Positions 6,774 to 13,881 of a stretch of 14,006 bases of DNA are shown here, in pieces. Source of the stretch: Rhodobacter sp. (GTDB taxonomy: Bacteria > Pseudomonadota > Alphaproteobacteria > Rhodobacterales > Rhodobacteraceae); assembly GCA_013824055.1 (NCBI GenBank), contig PNNE01000037.1, forward strand, positions 1 through 14,006, read 5' to 3'. A program made the position numbers and the translations under genes. Within the stretch, counting starts at the first letter, position 1. Each line of letters begins with the position of its first letter. The notes below the pieces were generated by a model, which worked only from the letters and a program-made list of their open reading frames with translations, was not told the origin of the DNA and searched no databases.

Positions 6774-7666
6774 CAGAACAGCACCTTGAAACGTTCGGGC
6801 AGCCGGTAGACCCCCTTGGGCCGCGCGCCGCCGGGGGCGAAGTAGACCACCTTCTTCTCGCGCCAGCCGTCGATCATCTCTTGGCGGAACTCGGGGAAAT
6901 CCACGGTCTCGGCCCGGGGCTTCTCGCGGGACAGGGCCTTGTAGGTGTCCCAGGCGGTGTCCCAGCCGGTCTTTTCCCGCTCCACCTCCTCCAGCGCGCC
7001 GCTCTGGATCACCCGTTGCGCGCGGCGGGTCGCAAGGCGCGCCTCGGTCATGTCATGGTCGATGAAGCGCAGGTGGAACAGATAGAGATGCGGGTCCAGA
7101 TGCAGCTTCGGGTGGTTGGCGAAATGCCCGCCGGGGGCAAGGTCGATCTTGTCGCAGGTGATGCAGGGCTTGGCGTAGTTCGCGTTCAGCCGGAAGATCC
7201 GCCGCACATCCAGGATGTTGCGACCCTCGGCGATCGGCTCGGGCTCCAGGCCCGGGTTGTGCACCATCTCGATCGCGAAGGGGGTGATGACCCGCGGCCC
7301 GCCTTTCTGCGCCGAATATTGCTCCAGGTAATCCGGCAGGCTGTCCGACACGGCGGGATCGACGCAGACGATCTCGTCCACATCACCGACCAGCACCCAG
7401 TTGTAGAAGTTGGTGAAGCCCGTGGTCAGCCGCGACAGCATCTGCCAGCGGCGCTGGTTGAAGCAGTTCCGGGTTTCGTCGAAGGGCAGGGTGATGACGT
7501 TGCACCCCCTGGCGATGCGCCTGTGCTCGGGATCGCCGCCGTGGGACAGGACAAGGCAGTTCTCGCGGCCCAGCTGGCGACCGTAATACGCGACCCAGCG
7601 GGACAGGAAGAAGTGATCCCCGCCCACCATTGTCATCGCCATCATCCGGCCGCGTGTCTGGTCCAT
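6773..7666 (-). CDS. glycosyltransferase family 2-like protein
   Basis: The 297-residue product looks like a Glyco_tranf_2_4-type enzyme (GT2/GT92-like). These enzymes transfer a sugar from a nucleotide-sugar donor, usually onto a surface glycan. FFLSRWVAYYGRQLG (residues 19-33) matches the family's N-terminal acceptor-side block. VLVGDVDEIV (91-100) holds the DxD metal/nucleotide site, Asp95 and Asp97. HLYLFHLRFIDHD resembles the typical C-terminal His-rich strand. No signal or membrane segment is visible, so it is probably cytoplasmic. The ATG at 7666 is chosen. A TTG at 7690 would add eight residues and lacks a ribosome-binding site, and ATGs at 7645 and 7642 are also possible. Its stop overlaps the next start (TGATG). 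Donor and acceptor cannot be told from sequence. Confidence 0.82.
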   Translation of the reverse strand: MDQTRGRMMAMTMVGGDHFFLSRWVAYYGRQLGRENCLVLSHGGDPEHRRIARGCNVITLPFDETRNCFNQRRWQMLSRLTTGFTNFYNWVLVGDVDEIVCVDPAVSDSLPDYLEQYSAQKGGPRVITPFAIEMVHNPGLEPEPIAEGRNILDVRRIFRLNANYAKPCITCDKIDLAPGGHFANHPKLHLDPHLYLFHLRFIDHDMTEARLATRRAQRVIQSGALEEVEREKTGWDTAWDTYKALSREKPRAETVDFPEFRQEMIDGWREKKVVYFAPGGARPKGVYRLPERFKVLF

Positions 7667-7718
7667 GCACTCGTTCCCGACTGTTGCCAATCGCTTAGCA
7701 CGAGCTGGCGCCCAAGGC

Positions 7719-8653
7719 CTAGCCCGCCGCTGCCGCCTTCAGCGCATTCGCCGCCGCCCGCCGCGCCCGGCGGATAAAGGTCTTGTCCTCGTCCGGCAGG
7801 TCGGCCGCAAGCCGCAGCATCCCCTCGGCGGCCAGCAGCACCAGCCCATGCCGCCCCCGGTTCGCCGCCGCCGCCAGCAGCGCCCGCTGCCACTTGGGTA
7901 CGGCCCGCCGCGCGCGGTAGGCGGCCCAGAACTCGGGCCGATCTCGTCACCCTTGACCAGCTGGTCGATCAGCAGCGGGAAGGTCCCCGATTTCAGCACC
8001 ACGCGGATCGCTTCATGCGTGGTGAAGGGCGCGCGCAGCAGTTGCACATTCGGCCCCGCCAGCCGGGCAGCATGGGCGCGGTCCTCGGGAACGAAGGGGT
8101 CATACAGAACCACGGCCCGCCGGATGTAGGGCATGGCGGCTGCGGCATCCAGGAACGGCATCCGCTCCCAGTTCGACTTGCGCACCGCAAAGGGAAACCG
8201 CTGCTCGAAGGGCGCGATGGCCCTGTTCATCGTCGACTGCGGGCTGAAGGCCAGCACCCGCGCTTCGGGGATCAGGGGCGCAAAGTTCAGTGCCGCGAAA
8301 CCGCCCATCGAGGCGCCCGTCAGCACCACGCGCCGGAACCGCCGGAAGAAGCCCCGCTCTTCCAGCCCGCGCAGCAGCAGGGGCGCAGAGGGCTGGCGGA
8401 ACCAGTCCTTCGCATGGCTTTGCACCCCCAGGACCGAATGGCCCAGCGGCTCCAGCCGCGTCCAGGCCCAGGGGGCGCGGGGCCAGCCTTCGTCGATGGT
8501 GGCAAGGTTGTCGAAGGACACGACCAAGGCATCGCCGGCGCCCTCGAACCACAGGTCGGCATGGTCGCCCCGGACCAGGAAGCGCCCCGCCCTGGCTGCC
8601 GCGTCCAGCCCCATCTCGGGCGGCACGGCAAGTTCGGGGGCGGGCGCGTCCAC
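7719..8653 (-). CDS. alpha/beta-hydrolase-fold protein with a C-terminal frameshift
   Basis: The first 240 residues form an alpha/beta-hydrolase-like domain. VVLTGASMGGFAALNFA carries a nucleophile elbow G-A-S-M-G with Ser115. Asp185 in VVLYDPFVPED and His213 in FTTHEA are plausible partners of a catalytic triad. After residue 240 the frame turns into Arg/Gly-rich nonsense running to 7739. One base appears to be missing near 7932-7935. Restoring it gives EFWAAYRARRAVPKWQRALL and a helical tail ending KAAAAG, with a TAG at 7719-7721, for about 311 residues. The helical tail is coherent, so I annotate to 7719. The GTG start at 8653 directly follows the upstream TAG. A 52-base gap separates this gene from the glycosyltransferase, the only real gap in the operon. 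Substrate unknown: esterase, acyltransferase or a structural role. Confidence 0.75.
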
Positions 8654-9400
8654 CTAGTAGTCCCAGCGGTGATGCCGCCGCAGCGCCGCCAGCGCCGCCT
8701 GGTCCTCGGCATCGGTCGAGCCAGGCAGCGACCGATCCGGCCAGAACAGCACCTCGTGCAGGCGCGACTGGCCCAGCGTCTTGGCCAGACCGGCCCGGTT
8801 CGACCGGCAGCCGATGAAGAAATCCGCCTGATGCGCCAGACCCGGCACCTTGGCCGCCGCCTCTGCCGTCTGTCCGCCCATCTCCAGCCGCAGAGTGCGC
8901 CCGTCAAAGCCCAGGATCACCAGTTTCGCCCCCGCGCCCCCGGTCAGCGGCAGCGCGACTTCGACCGACGCGGCCTTGTCCTTCGCCAGCACCCGTCCCT
9001 CGGCCTCGGCCAGGAAGATCAGGTTGTTGGTCTGCCCGGTGAAGATCGTGGCCAGCGTCCGCGCTTCCCCCTGCGAGCGATAGATCACCGCCACGGTGAA
9101 GCCTTCCACCTCGGGCGCAAAGCCCGGCAGGGTAAAGCCGCAGTTCACCCCCTCCTGGCAGGTCAGAGCGCCCGGCGGCCCGGCCTCGTAGCCGCTGTTG
9201 CCGGTGTTCGGCGTGGCCGCCCCGGCCTGGACCGACAACACCGAATCGCGCCAGCCGGTGATCTTGCCGTCGGTCCGGACCAGATCGGCCTCGCGCGCGA
9301 TGAAACGCGCGCCGCCGGTGGCCAGGACCGCTTTGGCCAGCAGGGCATCCTGGCCCCCGACCAGGGTCCCCGGCGGCAGTTTCGCGGCAATCTTCAGCAT
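8654..9400 (-). CDS. LamG/concanavalin A-like lectin-fold protein
   Basis: The 248-residue product appears to be a small protein with one jelly-roll domain. After about 45 residues of leader, ITGWRDSVLSVQAG starts the LamG-like pattern. GFTVAVIYRSQG and LATIFTGQTNNLIFLAE give alternating beta strands. The end, LHEVLFWPDRSL followed by ALRRHHRWDY, matches the usual LamG closing strand and helix (E-V-L-x-[FY] ... L-x-x-x-W). Such domains bind sugars, but binding residues cannot be assigned here. No signal peptide is visible. The ATG at 9400 follows GGAGGG by about four bases and overlaps the upstream gene by seven bases. The same open frame continues upstream to 10165, but that part is an out-of-frame shadow of the SGNH gene. 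Family call by pattern only. Confidence 0.75.
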   Translation of the reverse strand: MLKIAAKLPPGTLVGGQDALLAKAVLATGGARFIAREADLVRTDGKITGWRDSVLSVQAGAATPNTGNSGYEAGPPGALTCQEGVNCGFTLPGFAPEVEGFTVAVIYRSQGEARTLATIFTGQTNNLIFLAEAEGRVLAKDKAASVEVALPLTGGAGAKLVILGFDGRTLRLEMGGQTAEAAAKVPGLAHQADFFIGCRSNRAGLAKTLGQSRLHEVLFWPDRSLPGSTDAEDQAALAALRRHHRWDY

Positions 9401-10185
9401 CGGCCCTCCGAAAGCGCCATTGTGCCGGTCGCCGCCGGCTGCCGCAAGCCTTGCGCCCCCGCCCCGATCATCGCCAGCGCCCGCCCGAGGATCAGCGCGC
9501 CATAGGCCGCGTTGCGGTGTTCGTAATCGGCCTTCGCCAGATGGTCCGCCACGGCATAGGCCGGATCGGTGAACATCCCGTCCACCACCGTCGCATCGGG
9601 TTGCGGGATCAGGTCGATCCCATCCTCGGCCGCGGCGGCGGCAAGAACCGTCCAGAACCACGGCAGCTTTTCGGCCATCAGCCGGGCCATCACCGGGCTG
9701 ACCGAGTCGGCAAAACGCTGAGGGTTCGCGGTGTAATGCGCGACCGGGGCCAGCAGCACCCGCGCGGTGCGGGTCGAGGCCAGCCCCGCGGCCAGCTGAT
9801 AGCCCAGATAGCCCCGCAACCCGTCGGCCAGGAACCGCCGTTGCAGGCCCTCGCTGACGAAGGGCCCCTCGGCCAGGGCGGTCAGCAGGCGGAAGAACAC
9901 CCGCCAGGGATAGATCCGCGCGCCCATGACCAGGATCGCGTCGAACTCTGCCGCCGGCAGGACAGTCCGCCCCTTCGCGTTGAAGCGGGCGAAGCGGCGG
10001 GCCACGGCCGCATCCGGCGGATGGATCGCTCCGTCGCGGAATTCGAGATAGCGGAAGCGGCCCCCGACATTGCCCCAGTATTCCAGCTCTACCGCCGCTG
10101 CGTCGACCAGCCCCTGCGCCTCGGCCTGGCGGATGCAGGCGTAGTGGCTGTCGCCAAAGACGCACAGGCGCGGCAGGTCAGCCAT
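9394..10185 (-). CDS. SGNH/GDSL-like hydrolase-fold protein
   Basis: The 263-residue product begins MADLPRLCVFGDSHYACIRQ. G-D-S-H at residues 11-14 after a hydrophobic strand is the block I of SGNH hydrolases, with Ser13 as nucleophile. DYEHRNAAYG (Asp220, His223) fits the C-terminal D-x-x-H block. FDAILVMGARIYPW may be the block III region. SGNH enzymes include esterases and O-acetyltransferases acting on glycans; the substrate here is unknown. No signal peptide or membrane anchor is seen. The ATG at 10185 overlaps the GSCFA gene by eight bases, and the 3' end overlaps the LamG-like gene by seven, so all three are probably translationally coupled. The neighbouring GSCFA domain is itself thought to be related to SGNH enzymes. 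Confidence 0.8.
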   Translation of the reverse strand: MADLPRLCVFGDSHYACIRQAEAQGLVDAAAVELEYWGNVGGRFRYLEFRDGAIHPPDAAVARRFARFNAKGRTVLPAAEFDAILVMGARIYPWRVFFRLLTALAEGPFVSEGLQRRFLADGLRGYLGYQLAAGLASTRTARVLLAPVAHYTANPQRFADSVSPVMARLMAEKLPWFWTVLAAAAAEDGIDLIPQPDATVVDGMFTDPAYAVADHLAKADYEHRNAAYGALILGRALAMIGAGAQGLRQPAATGTMALSEGRC

Positions 10186-11311
10186 GACGCCGGTCCGGAG
10201 CGAAGGCCGCCAGCAATTCTTCCTCGCAGCGCAGCTCTTCGGCCTCGGTCAACTCCGGTTCCGGGGAGTCTTCGGGCGCAGCGGGGGGCCCAGAGTCGGG
10301 CCCAGAGTCGGGTGCAGAGGCGGGCGCGGGGGCAGGGGCGGCCACCGCCTCGCCGCCGAAGGCCGCCGCCTGGTCACGGAAGAACTGGGTCATCACATGC
10401 TCCACGCCGTCCGGCAGGACCGACCGCAGGTTCGGCGCGAAGAAGCGGCCCCTGTAGGCGGGATGAGTGATGATCTCGTAGGACGGAAAGTAGTCCACCC
10501 GCGTCTGCGCCGCGACCAGCTCGGACGCCACGGCGCGCAGCAGCGACTTGGAATGGCTGGTGGCGGTCAACACATGGTTTCCCGACGCCGTCGCGGTCAA
10601 GGGCACCGGCGACACCGTAAGCAGCACCTTCAGCCCGCGGTTCGCCCGGAACATCAGCCGCAGCGCCGCCGTCATGTCGTCCATCAGAGCGCCGAAGCCG
10701 TGGTTGACAAAGCCGTGCCGGCCCGCGTCGAACTGCCCGGCAACCGTGCCCGGACAGACCGCATATTCCACGCCTGTCGCCCGGTCCTGCCAGGCCTCGG
10801 TCAGGCCCAGGGTGAAGACGAAGACCTGTGCCCCGCGCACCGCCGCCGCGATGGCCGCCAGTGTCTCGGCGCGTGCGGTCAGCAGCTCGTCGATCGAGAC
10901 GAAGCCCCCCGGCTCTACCCCTGGGCGGAACGGATCGTAGAACCGGCCGTCCCTTTCCCAGACATCTTCCGGCACAGCCGCATCGGTCAGCGCCCAGCTC
11001 AGCCACTGCCGCAGCATCCGGGGCGTGTAGATGTTGCCGGTGCGGAAGCTGAAGGTGCCGTAGTGATAGTCCCGGCGCTGGTCTGCGGTCAGGCCCGCCG
11101 GTCCCGGCTCGAAATCCAGCCAGCGATAGCGCCGGGCGACCAGCGCCTTCGCGAAATGCTGCGCAAAGCAGGACCCCGCCGTGACGATCCGCGTCCGCCG
11201 CCCGACCGGGTGGCGCGGCTTCCACAACCCGGCGATCTCCATCGCGTCGCGGTCGGCGACGGCAGTGCGCCAGAAACTGTCCTGGGGCAGGGTTTCGTAA
11301 GGGTGCGGCAT
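10178..11311 (-). CDS. GSCFA-domain protein
   Basis: The 377-residue product carries the motif that names the GSCFA family (PF08885): TAGSCFAQHF at residues 44-53. Further family features are FVFTLGLTEAW, TVSPVPLTAT, SHSKSLLRAV and DYFPSYEIITH. The family is uncharacterised and resembles SGNH/GDSL hydrolases, so an esterase or acyl-transfer role on a glycan is possible. The last 55 residues form an Ala/Pro/Ser-rich low-complexity linker, encoded partly by a 12-bp tandem repeat, followed by an acidic tail with EAEELRCEEELLA. No signal peptide is visible. It is the first gene of the leftward operon. The ATG at 11311 is preceded at some distance by AAGGA. A weak TTGACG promoter lies at 11341-11370. 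Confidence 0.88.
   Translation of the reverse strand: MPHPYETLPQDSFWRTAVADRDAMEIAGLWKPRHPVGRRTRIVTAGSCFAQHFAKALVARRYRWLDFEPGPAGLTADQRRDYHYGTFSFRTGNIYTPRMLRQWLSWALTDAAVPEDVWERDGRFYDPFRPGVEPGGFVSIDELLTARAETLAAIAAAVRGAQVFVFTLGLTEAWQDRATGVEYAVCPGTVAGQFDAGRHGFVNHGFGALMDDMTAALRLMFRANRGLKVLLTVSPVPLTATASGNHVLTATSHSKSLLRAVASELVAAQTRVDYFPSYEIITHPAYRGRFFAPNLRSVLPDGVEHVMTQFFRDQAAAFGGEAVAAPAPAPASAPDSGPDSGPPAAPEDSPEPELTEAEELRCEEELLAAFAPDRRHG
10289..10324. repeat. 12-bp tandem repeat inside the GSCFA gene
   Basis: CCCAGAGTCGGG occurs twice exactly (10289-10300 and 10301-10312), and TGCAGAGGCGGG (10313-10324) is a degenerate third copy. On the coding strand it encodes the repeated Pro-Asp-Ser-Gly part of the linker. 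As a multiple of three, copy changes would keep the frame and only alter linker length. Confidence 0.75.
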
Positions 11312-11340
11312 GCGCGGGGCGGTCCTTGGCTTTGCTCTGG

Positions 11341-11370
11341 ATAAGGGCGCAGAGGTTTCAAGGACGTCAA
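11341..11370 (-). promoter_or_regulatory. possible promoter of the seven-gene operon
   Basis: On the minus strand TTGACG (complement of 11365-11370) is followed after 18 bases by CCTTAT (complement of 11341-11346). The -35 box is good and the -10 box is weak (three of six). It is the best candidate in the 116-base space between the operon and the divergent dinB. No LexA-type direct repeat is visible there. Confidence 0.33.
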
Positions 11371-11427
11371 CCGCTTTCCGCCACCACTCTCCACAGGCCC
11401 CGCGCGGCGTGGTAGCCTTGTCCCATC

Positions 11428-12684
11428 ATGCCCAGCCTCTGCCGCGACTGCCTGACCCTGACCGACAGCCCGGCATTGCGCTGCCCGACCTGCCGCTCGC
11501 CCCGGATGGTCGCACATGGCGAACTGACGCAGCTCTCCATCGCCCACATGGACTGCGATGCCTTTTACGCATCCGTCGAAAAGCGCGACAACCCCAGCTT
11601 GCGCGACCAGCCCGTCATCGTCGGCGGGGGCAGCCGCGGCGTGGTGTCCACCTGCTGCTACATCGCCCGGATCAAGGGGGTGCGGTCCGCCATGCCGATG
11701 TTCCAGGCGCTGAAGCTGTGCCCCGAGGCGGTGGTGGTGAAACCCCGCTTTGCCGCCTACACCGAAGCCAGCCGCGCCATCCGCGCGATGATGGAGGAGC
11801 TGACCCCCGCCATCGAGCCCCTGTCGCTGGACGAGGCCTTCCTGGACCTCACCGGCACCGCGCGCCTGCACGGTGCTGCGCCCGCGGTTCTGCTGGCCCG
11901 GCTGACCGGGCGGATGGAGGCCGAGCTGGGCCTGACCGGATCGGTCGGCCTGAGCCACAACAAGTTCCTGGCCAAGATCGCCTCCGACCTTGACAAGCCC
12001 CGCGGCTTTTCGGTGATCGGCCGGGCCGAGACCGAGGCCTTCCTGAAGCCGAAACCCGTCCGCATCATCTGGGGCGTGGGCCAGGCCACCCAGACTGCGC
12101 TGGAAGGGGCCGGCATCCGCTCTGTCGCCGACCTTCTGCGCTGGGACCGCGCCGATCTGGGCGCGCGGTTCGGCTCGATGGGAGACCGGCTCTGGCACCT
12201 TGCGCGCGGGCTGGACACCCGGCGCGTCAACCGGGACGAAAAGCTGAAGTCGATCTCGAAGGAGACGACCTTCTTCGAGGACACCTCCGATCCCGACCTT
12301 CTGGACGGCCATCTCTGGCGGCTGTCCGAACAGGTCGCCGACCGCGCCAAGGCCAAGGGGCTGTCGGGCCGGACCGTGACGCTGAAGCTGAAACGCAAGG
12401 ATTTCCAGCTGGTCACCCGGCGCCATGCGCTGACCGATCCCACCCAGCTGACCGACCGCATCTACCGTGCCGCAAAGGACCTTTTCGTCCAGGCCCGCAC
12501 CGCTGGCCCGTTCCGGCTGATCGGCGTCGGCATCTCGGACCTTGCGCCCGAGGATCAGGCCGACCTCTCCGGCGACCTTCTGGATCCCGATGCCCGCCGC
12601 CGCGCTGCTGCCGAACGCGCCACCGACGCGATTCGCGCCAGGTTCGGGGCCGAGGCGATCATCAAGGGCCGCGCCCTGCGCTGA
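11428..12684 (+). CDS. dinB: Y-family DNA polymerase IV with an N-terminal zinc-finger-like motif
   Basis: This 418-residue protein is a DinB-type translesion polymerase, which copies past damaged bases in the cytoplasm. Palm motifs are intact: HMDCDAFYASVEKRD (catalytic Asp42, steric-gate Tyr47) and PLSLDEAFLDLTG (Asp135, Glu136). GVSTCCY-like fingers residues (VVSTCCYIARIKGVRSAMPM), the helix-hairpin-helix IIWGVGQATQTALEGAGI, and a little-finger domain with KETTFFED and LKLKRKDF follow. QADL near residue 376 could contact the beta clamp. The first 30 residues add CRDC (Cys5, Cys8) and CPTC (Cys19, Cys22), a zinc-ribbon-like pair absent from E. coli DinB but, as I recall, found in Rhodobacteraceae homologues. 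The ATG at 11428 has no clear Shine-Dalgarno site. No SOS box (GTTCN7GTTC or the GAAC form) is visible upstream. Confidence 0.93.
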   Translation: MPSLCRDCLTLTDSPALRCPTCRSPRMVAHGELTQLSIAHMDCDAFYASVEKRDNPSLRDQPVIVGGGSRGVVSTCCYIARIKGVRSAMPMFQALKLCPEAVVVKPRFAAYTEASRAIRAMMEELTPAIEPLSLDEAFLDLTGTARLHGAAPAVLLARLTGRMEAELGLTGSVGLSHNKFLAKIASDLDKPRGFSVIGRAETEAFLKPKPVRIIWGVGQATQTALEGAGIRSVADLLRWDRADLGARFGSMGDRLWHLARGLDTRRVNRDEKLKSISKETTFFEDTSDPDLLDGHLWRLSEQVADRAKAKGLSGRTVTLKLKRKDFQLVTRRHALTDPTQLTDRIYRAAKDLFVQARTAGPFRLIGVGISDLAPEDQADLSGDLLDPDARRRAAAERATDAIRARFGAEAIIKGRALR

Positions 12685-12707
12685 CCGATGCTGACCGATG
12701 CTGACCT
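12681..12707. repeat. short tandem repeat over the dinB stop
   Basis: CTGACCGATG occurs twice exactly (12681-12700), followed by a partial third copy CTGACCT. The first copy contains the dinB TGA at 12682-12684. The array fills the 21-base gap between the convergent dinB and formylglutamate amidohydrolase genes. No terminator hairpin is visible there. Confidence 0.65.
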
Positions 12708-13572
12708 ATTCGGCCGCGAGCCGGACCTCGCCGGCGCCCGACACAAGTTCGGCCACCACACCGGCAATCAGCGACCGGAACTCGGCGAAGCCAGCCAGCG
12801 GTTCGACCCGCACTTCGTCCATGTAGAGCGCCCGGTCGATCTCGACCTGCACGACATGCACGCCCCGCGACGGCCGCCCGTAGGCCTGCGCCACATAGGC
12901 CCCGGCAAAGGGCGCGTTCCGGCCGACCCGAAAGCCTGCGCCGGCAAAGGCCGCCTCGATCCGCTCCATCACCTCGCGCCCCGCCGCGGCACCATAGCGG
13001 TCGCCCAGCACCACCTCGGGCCGGGGCTGGCCGGGGCGGGTATGCGCCTCGATCGCCTCGTGCGGCATGGAGTGGCAGTCGATCAGCACCGCCTGACCGA
13101 AACCCGCCCGCGTTTCCTCGACCAGTGTCCCCAGCGCCTGGTGATAGGGATGCCAGATCCGCTTCAGCCGCGCCTCGGCCTCGGACAAGGGCAGCTTTCC
13201 CCGATAGATCGACCGCCCGCCGGCCACCACGCGGGGAATCACCCCCAGACCCGACGAGATGCGCGGGTTGTGCGGCACCCGCATCAGCCCTTCGATCACC
13301 GCGGGGTCCAGCTCGTCCGCGGCCCGGTTCAGGTCGATATAGGCCCGCGGCACCCGCGCTGCCAGCAGCGGAGCCCCCATCTCGGGCGCCATTCCGAACA
13401 GATCATCGACAAAGGCATCTTCCGAAGACCGGATCGTGTGCCGGTCCAGCGCCGCCTGGGCCAGGAATGCGGCCGGATAGTCCCGCCCCGAATGTGGCGA
13501 GGCGAAGATCATCGGCCCGGACCGCCGTTCCGGGCGGGTCAGGACATAGGCCTCGGTCTGTGTCCGCGCCAC
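12706..13572 (-). CDS. N-formylglutamate amidohydrolase
   Basis: The product (288 residues) belongs to the FGase family (PF05013), zinc-type amidohydrolases that split N-formyl-L-glutamate to formate and glutamate, as in one branch of histidine breakdown. Motifs include ASPHSGRDYP (residues 24-33), VPHNPRISSGLGVIPR and LIDCHSMPH, whose His and Glu/Asp residues are probable metal ligands. No hut genes lie nearby, so a role in histidine use is not shown; it may act on another formyl amide. The GTG at 13572 is chosen because GGAGG lies exactly five bases upstream. An ATG at 13590 would add six residues (METEAH) but has a weak ribosome site, and ATG 13608 is a further option. It converges on dinB. 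Confidence 0.9.
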   Translation of the reverse strand: MARTQTEAYVLTRPERRSGPMIFASPHSGRDYPAAFLAQAALDRHTIRSSEDAFVDDLFGMAPEMGAPLLAARVPRAYIDLNRAADELDPAVIEGLMRVPHNPRISSGLGVIPRVVAGGRSIYRGKLPLSEAEARLKRIWHPYHQALGTLVEETRAGFGQAVLIDCHSMPHEAIEAHTRPGQPRPEVVLGDRYGAAAGREVMERIEAAFAGAGFRVGRNAPFAGAYVAQAYGRPSRGVHVVQVEIDRALYMDEVRVEPLAGFAEFRSLIAGVVAELVSGAGEVRLAAE

Positions 13573-13577
13573 ATGCG

Positions 13578-13582
13578 CCTCC
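13578..13582 (-). promoter_or_regulatory. Shine-Dalgarno site deciding the amidohydrolase start
   Basis: On the minus strand GGAGG is followed by CGCAT and then GTG (13572-13570), an ideal five-base spacing. The site lies inside the six extra codons of the alternative ATG start at 13590, which has no comparable site. This favours the GTG start. Confidence 0.55.
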
Positions 13583-13629
13583 GTTTCCATGCTTCGATAT
13601 AGCCCCATAATTCCGAAAGCCAAAACCCC

Positions 13630-13658
13630 TTGCAGGCCCCGGCGCTTGCCAGTATAGA
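13630..13658 (+). promoter_or_regulatory. sigma-70 promoter of tRNA-Val
   Basis: TTGCAG (13630-13635) and TATAGA (13653-13658) are separated by exactly 17 bases and match the consensus well at both boxes. Transcription would start near 13665, about 70 bases before the mature tRNA. The same region is the upstream leader of the divergent amidohydrolase gene. Confidence 0.7.
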
Positions 13659-13735
13659 CCCGCCGACCGACGCGGTTCTGCCCGCGTCCTTTTCGTTTCA
13701 CCGAAGGGGACAAGACGGGGTCGCAAAGGCGAAGT

Positions 13736-13810
13736 GGGCGGTTAGCTCAGCGGTAGAGCACTACGTTGACATCGTAGTGGCCACTGGTTCGATCCCAGTA
13801 CCGCCCACCA
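13736..13810 (+). tRNA. tRNA-Val (GAC anticodon)
   Basis: The 75-nt sequence folds as a cloverleaf. The acceptor stem pairs GGGCGGT with ACCGCCC. The D arm is TTAGCTCAGCGGTAGAGCA. The anticodon stem CTACG/CGTAG holds loop TTGACAT with anticodon GAC (13768-13770), and the T arm CTGG-TTCGATC-CCAG is intact. The discriminator A and CCA end are encoded. It reads valine codons GUC and GUU. It is transcribed from the promoter at 13630-13658. Confidence 0.97.
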
Positions 13811-13818
13811 TTCACCGC

Positions 13819-13844
13819 CTCCCGCAAGGGGGCAAGTCTGTTTT
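13819..13844 (+). terminator. weak possible terminator after tRNA-Val
   Basis: CTCCC (13819-13823) pairs with GGGGG (13828-13832) around a GCAA loop, with one wobble. TTTT follows at 13841-13844, eight bases after the stem. The stem is short and the T tract distant, so termination may be partial. Transcription could continue into rpmJ. Confidence 0.35.
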
Positions 13845-13881
13845 CACTGGCGCAGACGCGCCGCGAACAAGGAGAAGATCG

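Noticed and set aside
5481..6809. A 442-codon open frame on the plus strand
   Set aside because: It is antisense to the 472-residue gene, with shadow composition and no family features.
8015..9505. A 496-codon open frame on the plus strand
   Set aside because: It crosses the antisense of three coupled genes and has no recognisable motif.
9401..10165. N-terminal extension of the LamG-like protein
   Set aside because: The frame overlaps the SGNH-like gene and reads as Arg/Gly-rich shadow. The ATG at 9400 has a good ribosome-binding site.
10184..11344. A 386-codon open frame on the plus strand
   Set aside because: It is antisense to the GSCFA gene and shows only GC-bias composition.
11312..11427. 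SOS (LexA) box before dinB
   Set aside because: No GTTCN7GTTC or GAACN7GAAC pattern was found in the divergent region.
12688..13602. A 304-codon open frame on the plus strand
   Set aside because: It is antisense to the formylglutamate amidohydrolase, whose motifs are clear.
13736..13810. tRNA gene used as an integration site
   Set aside because: No integrase gene or repeat of the tRNA 3' end is present in the window.
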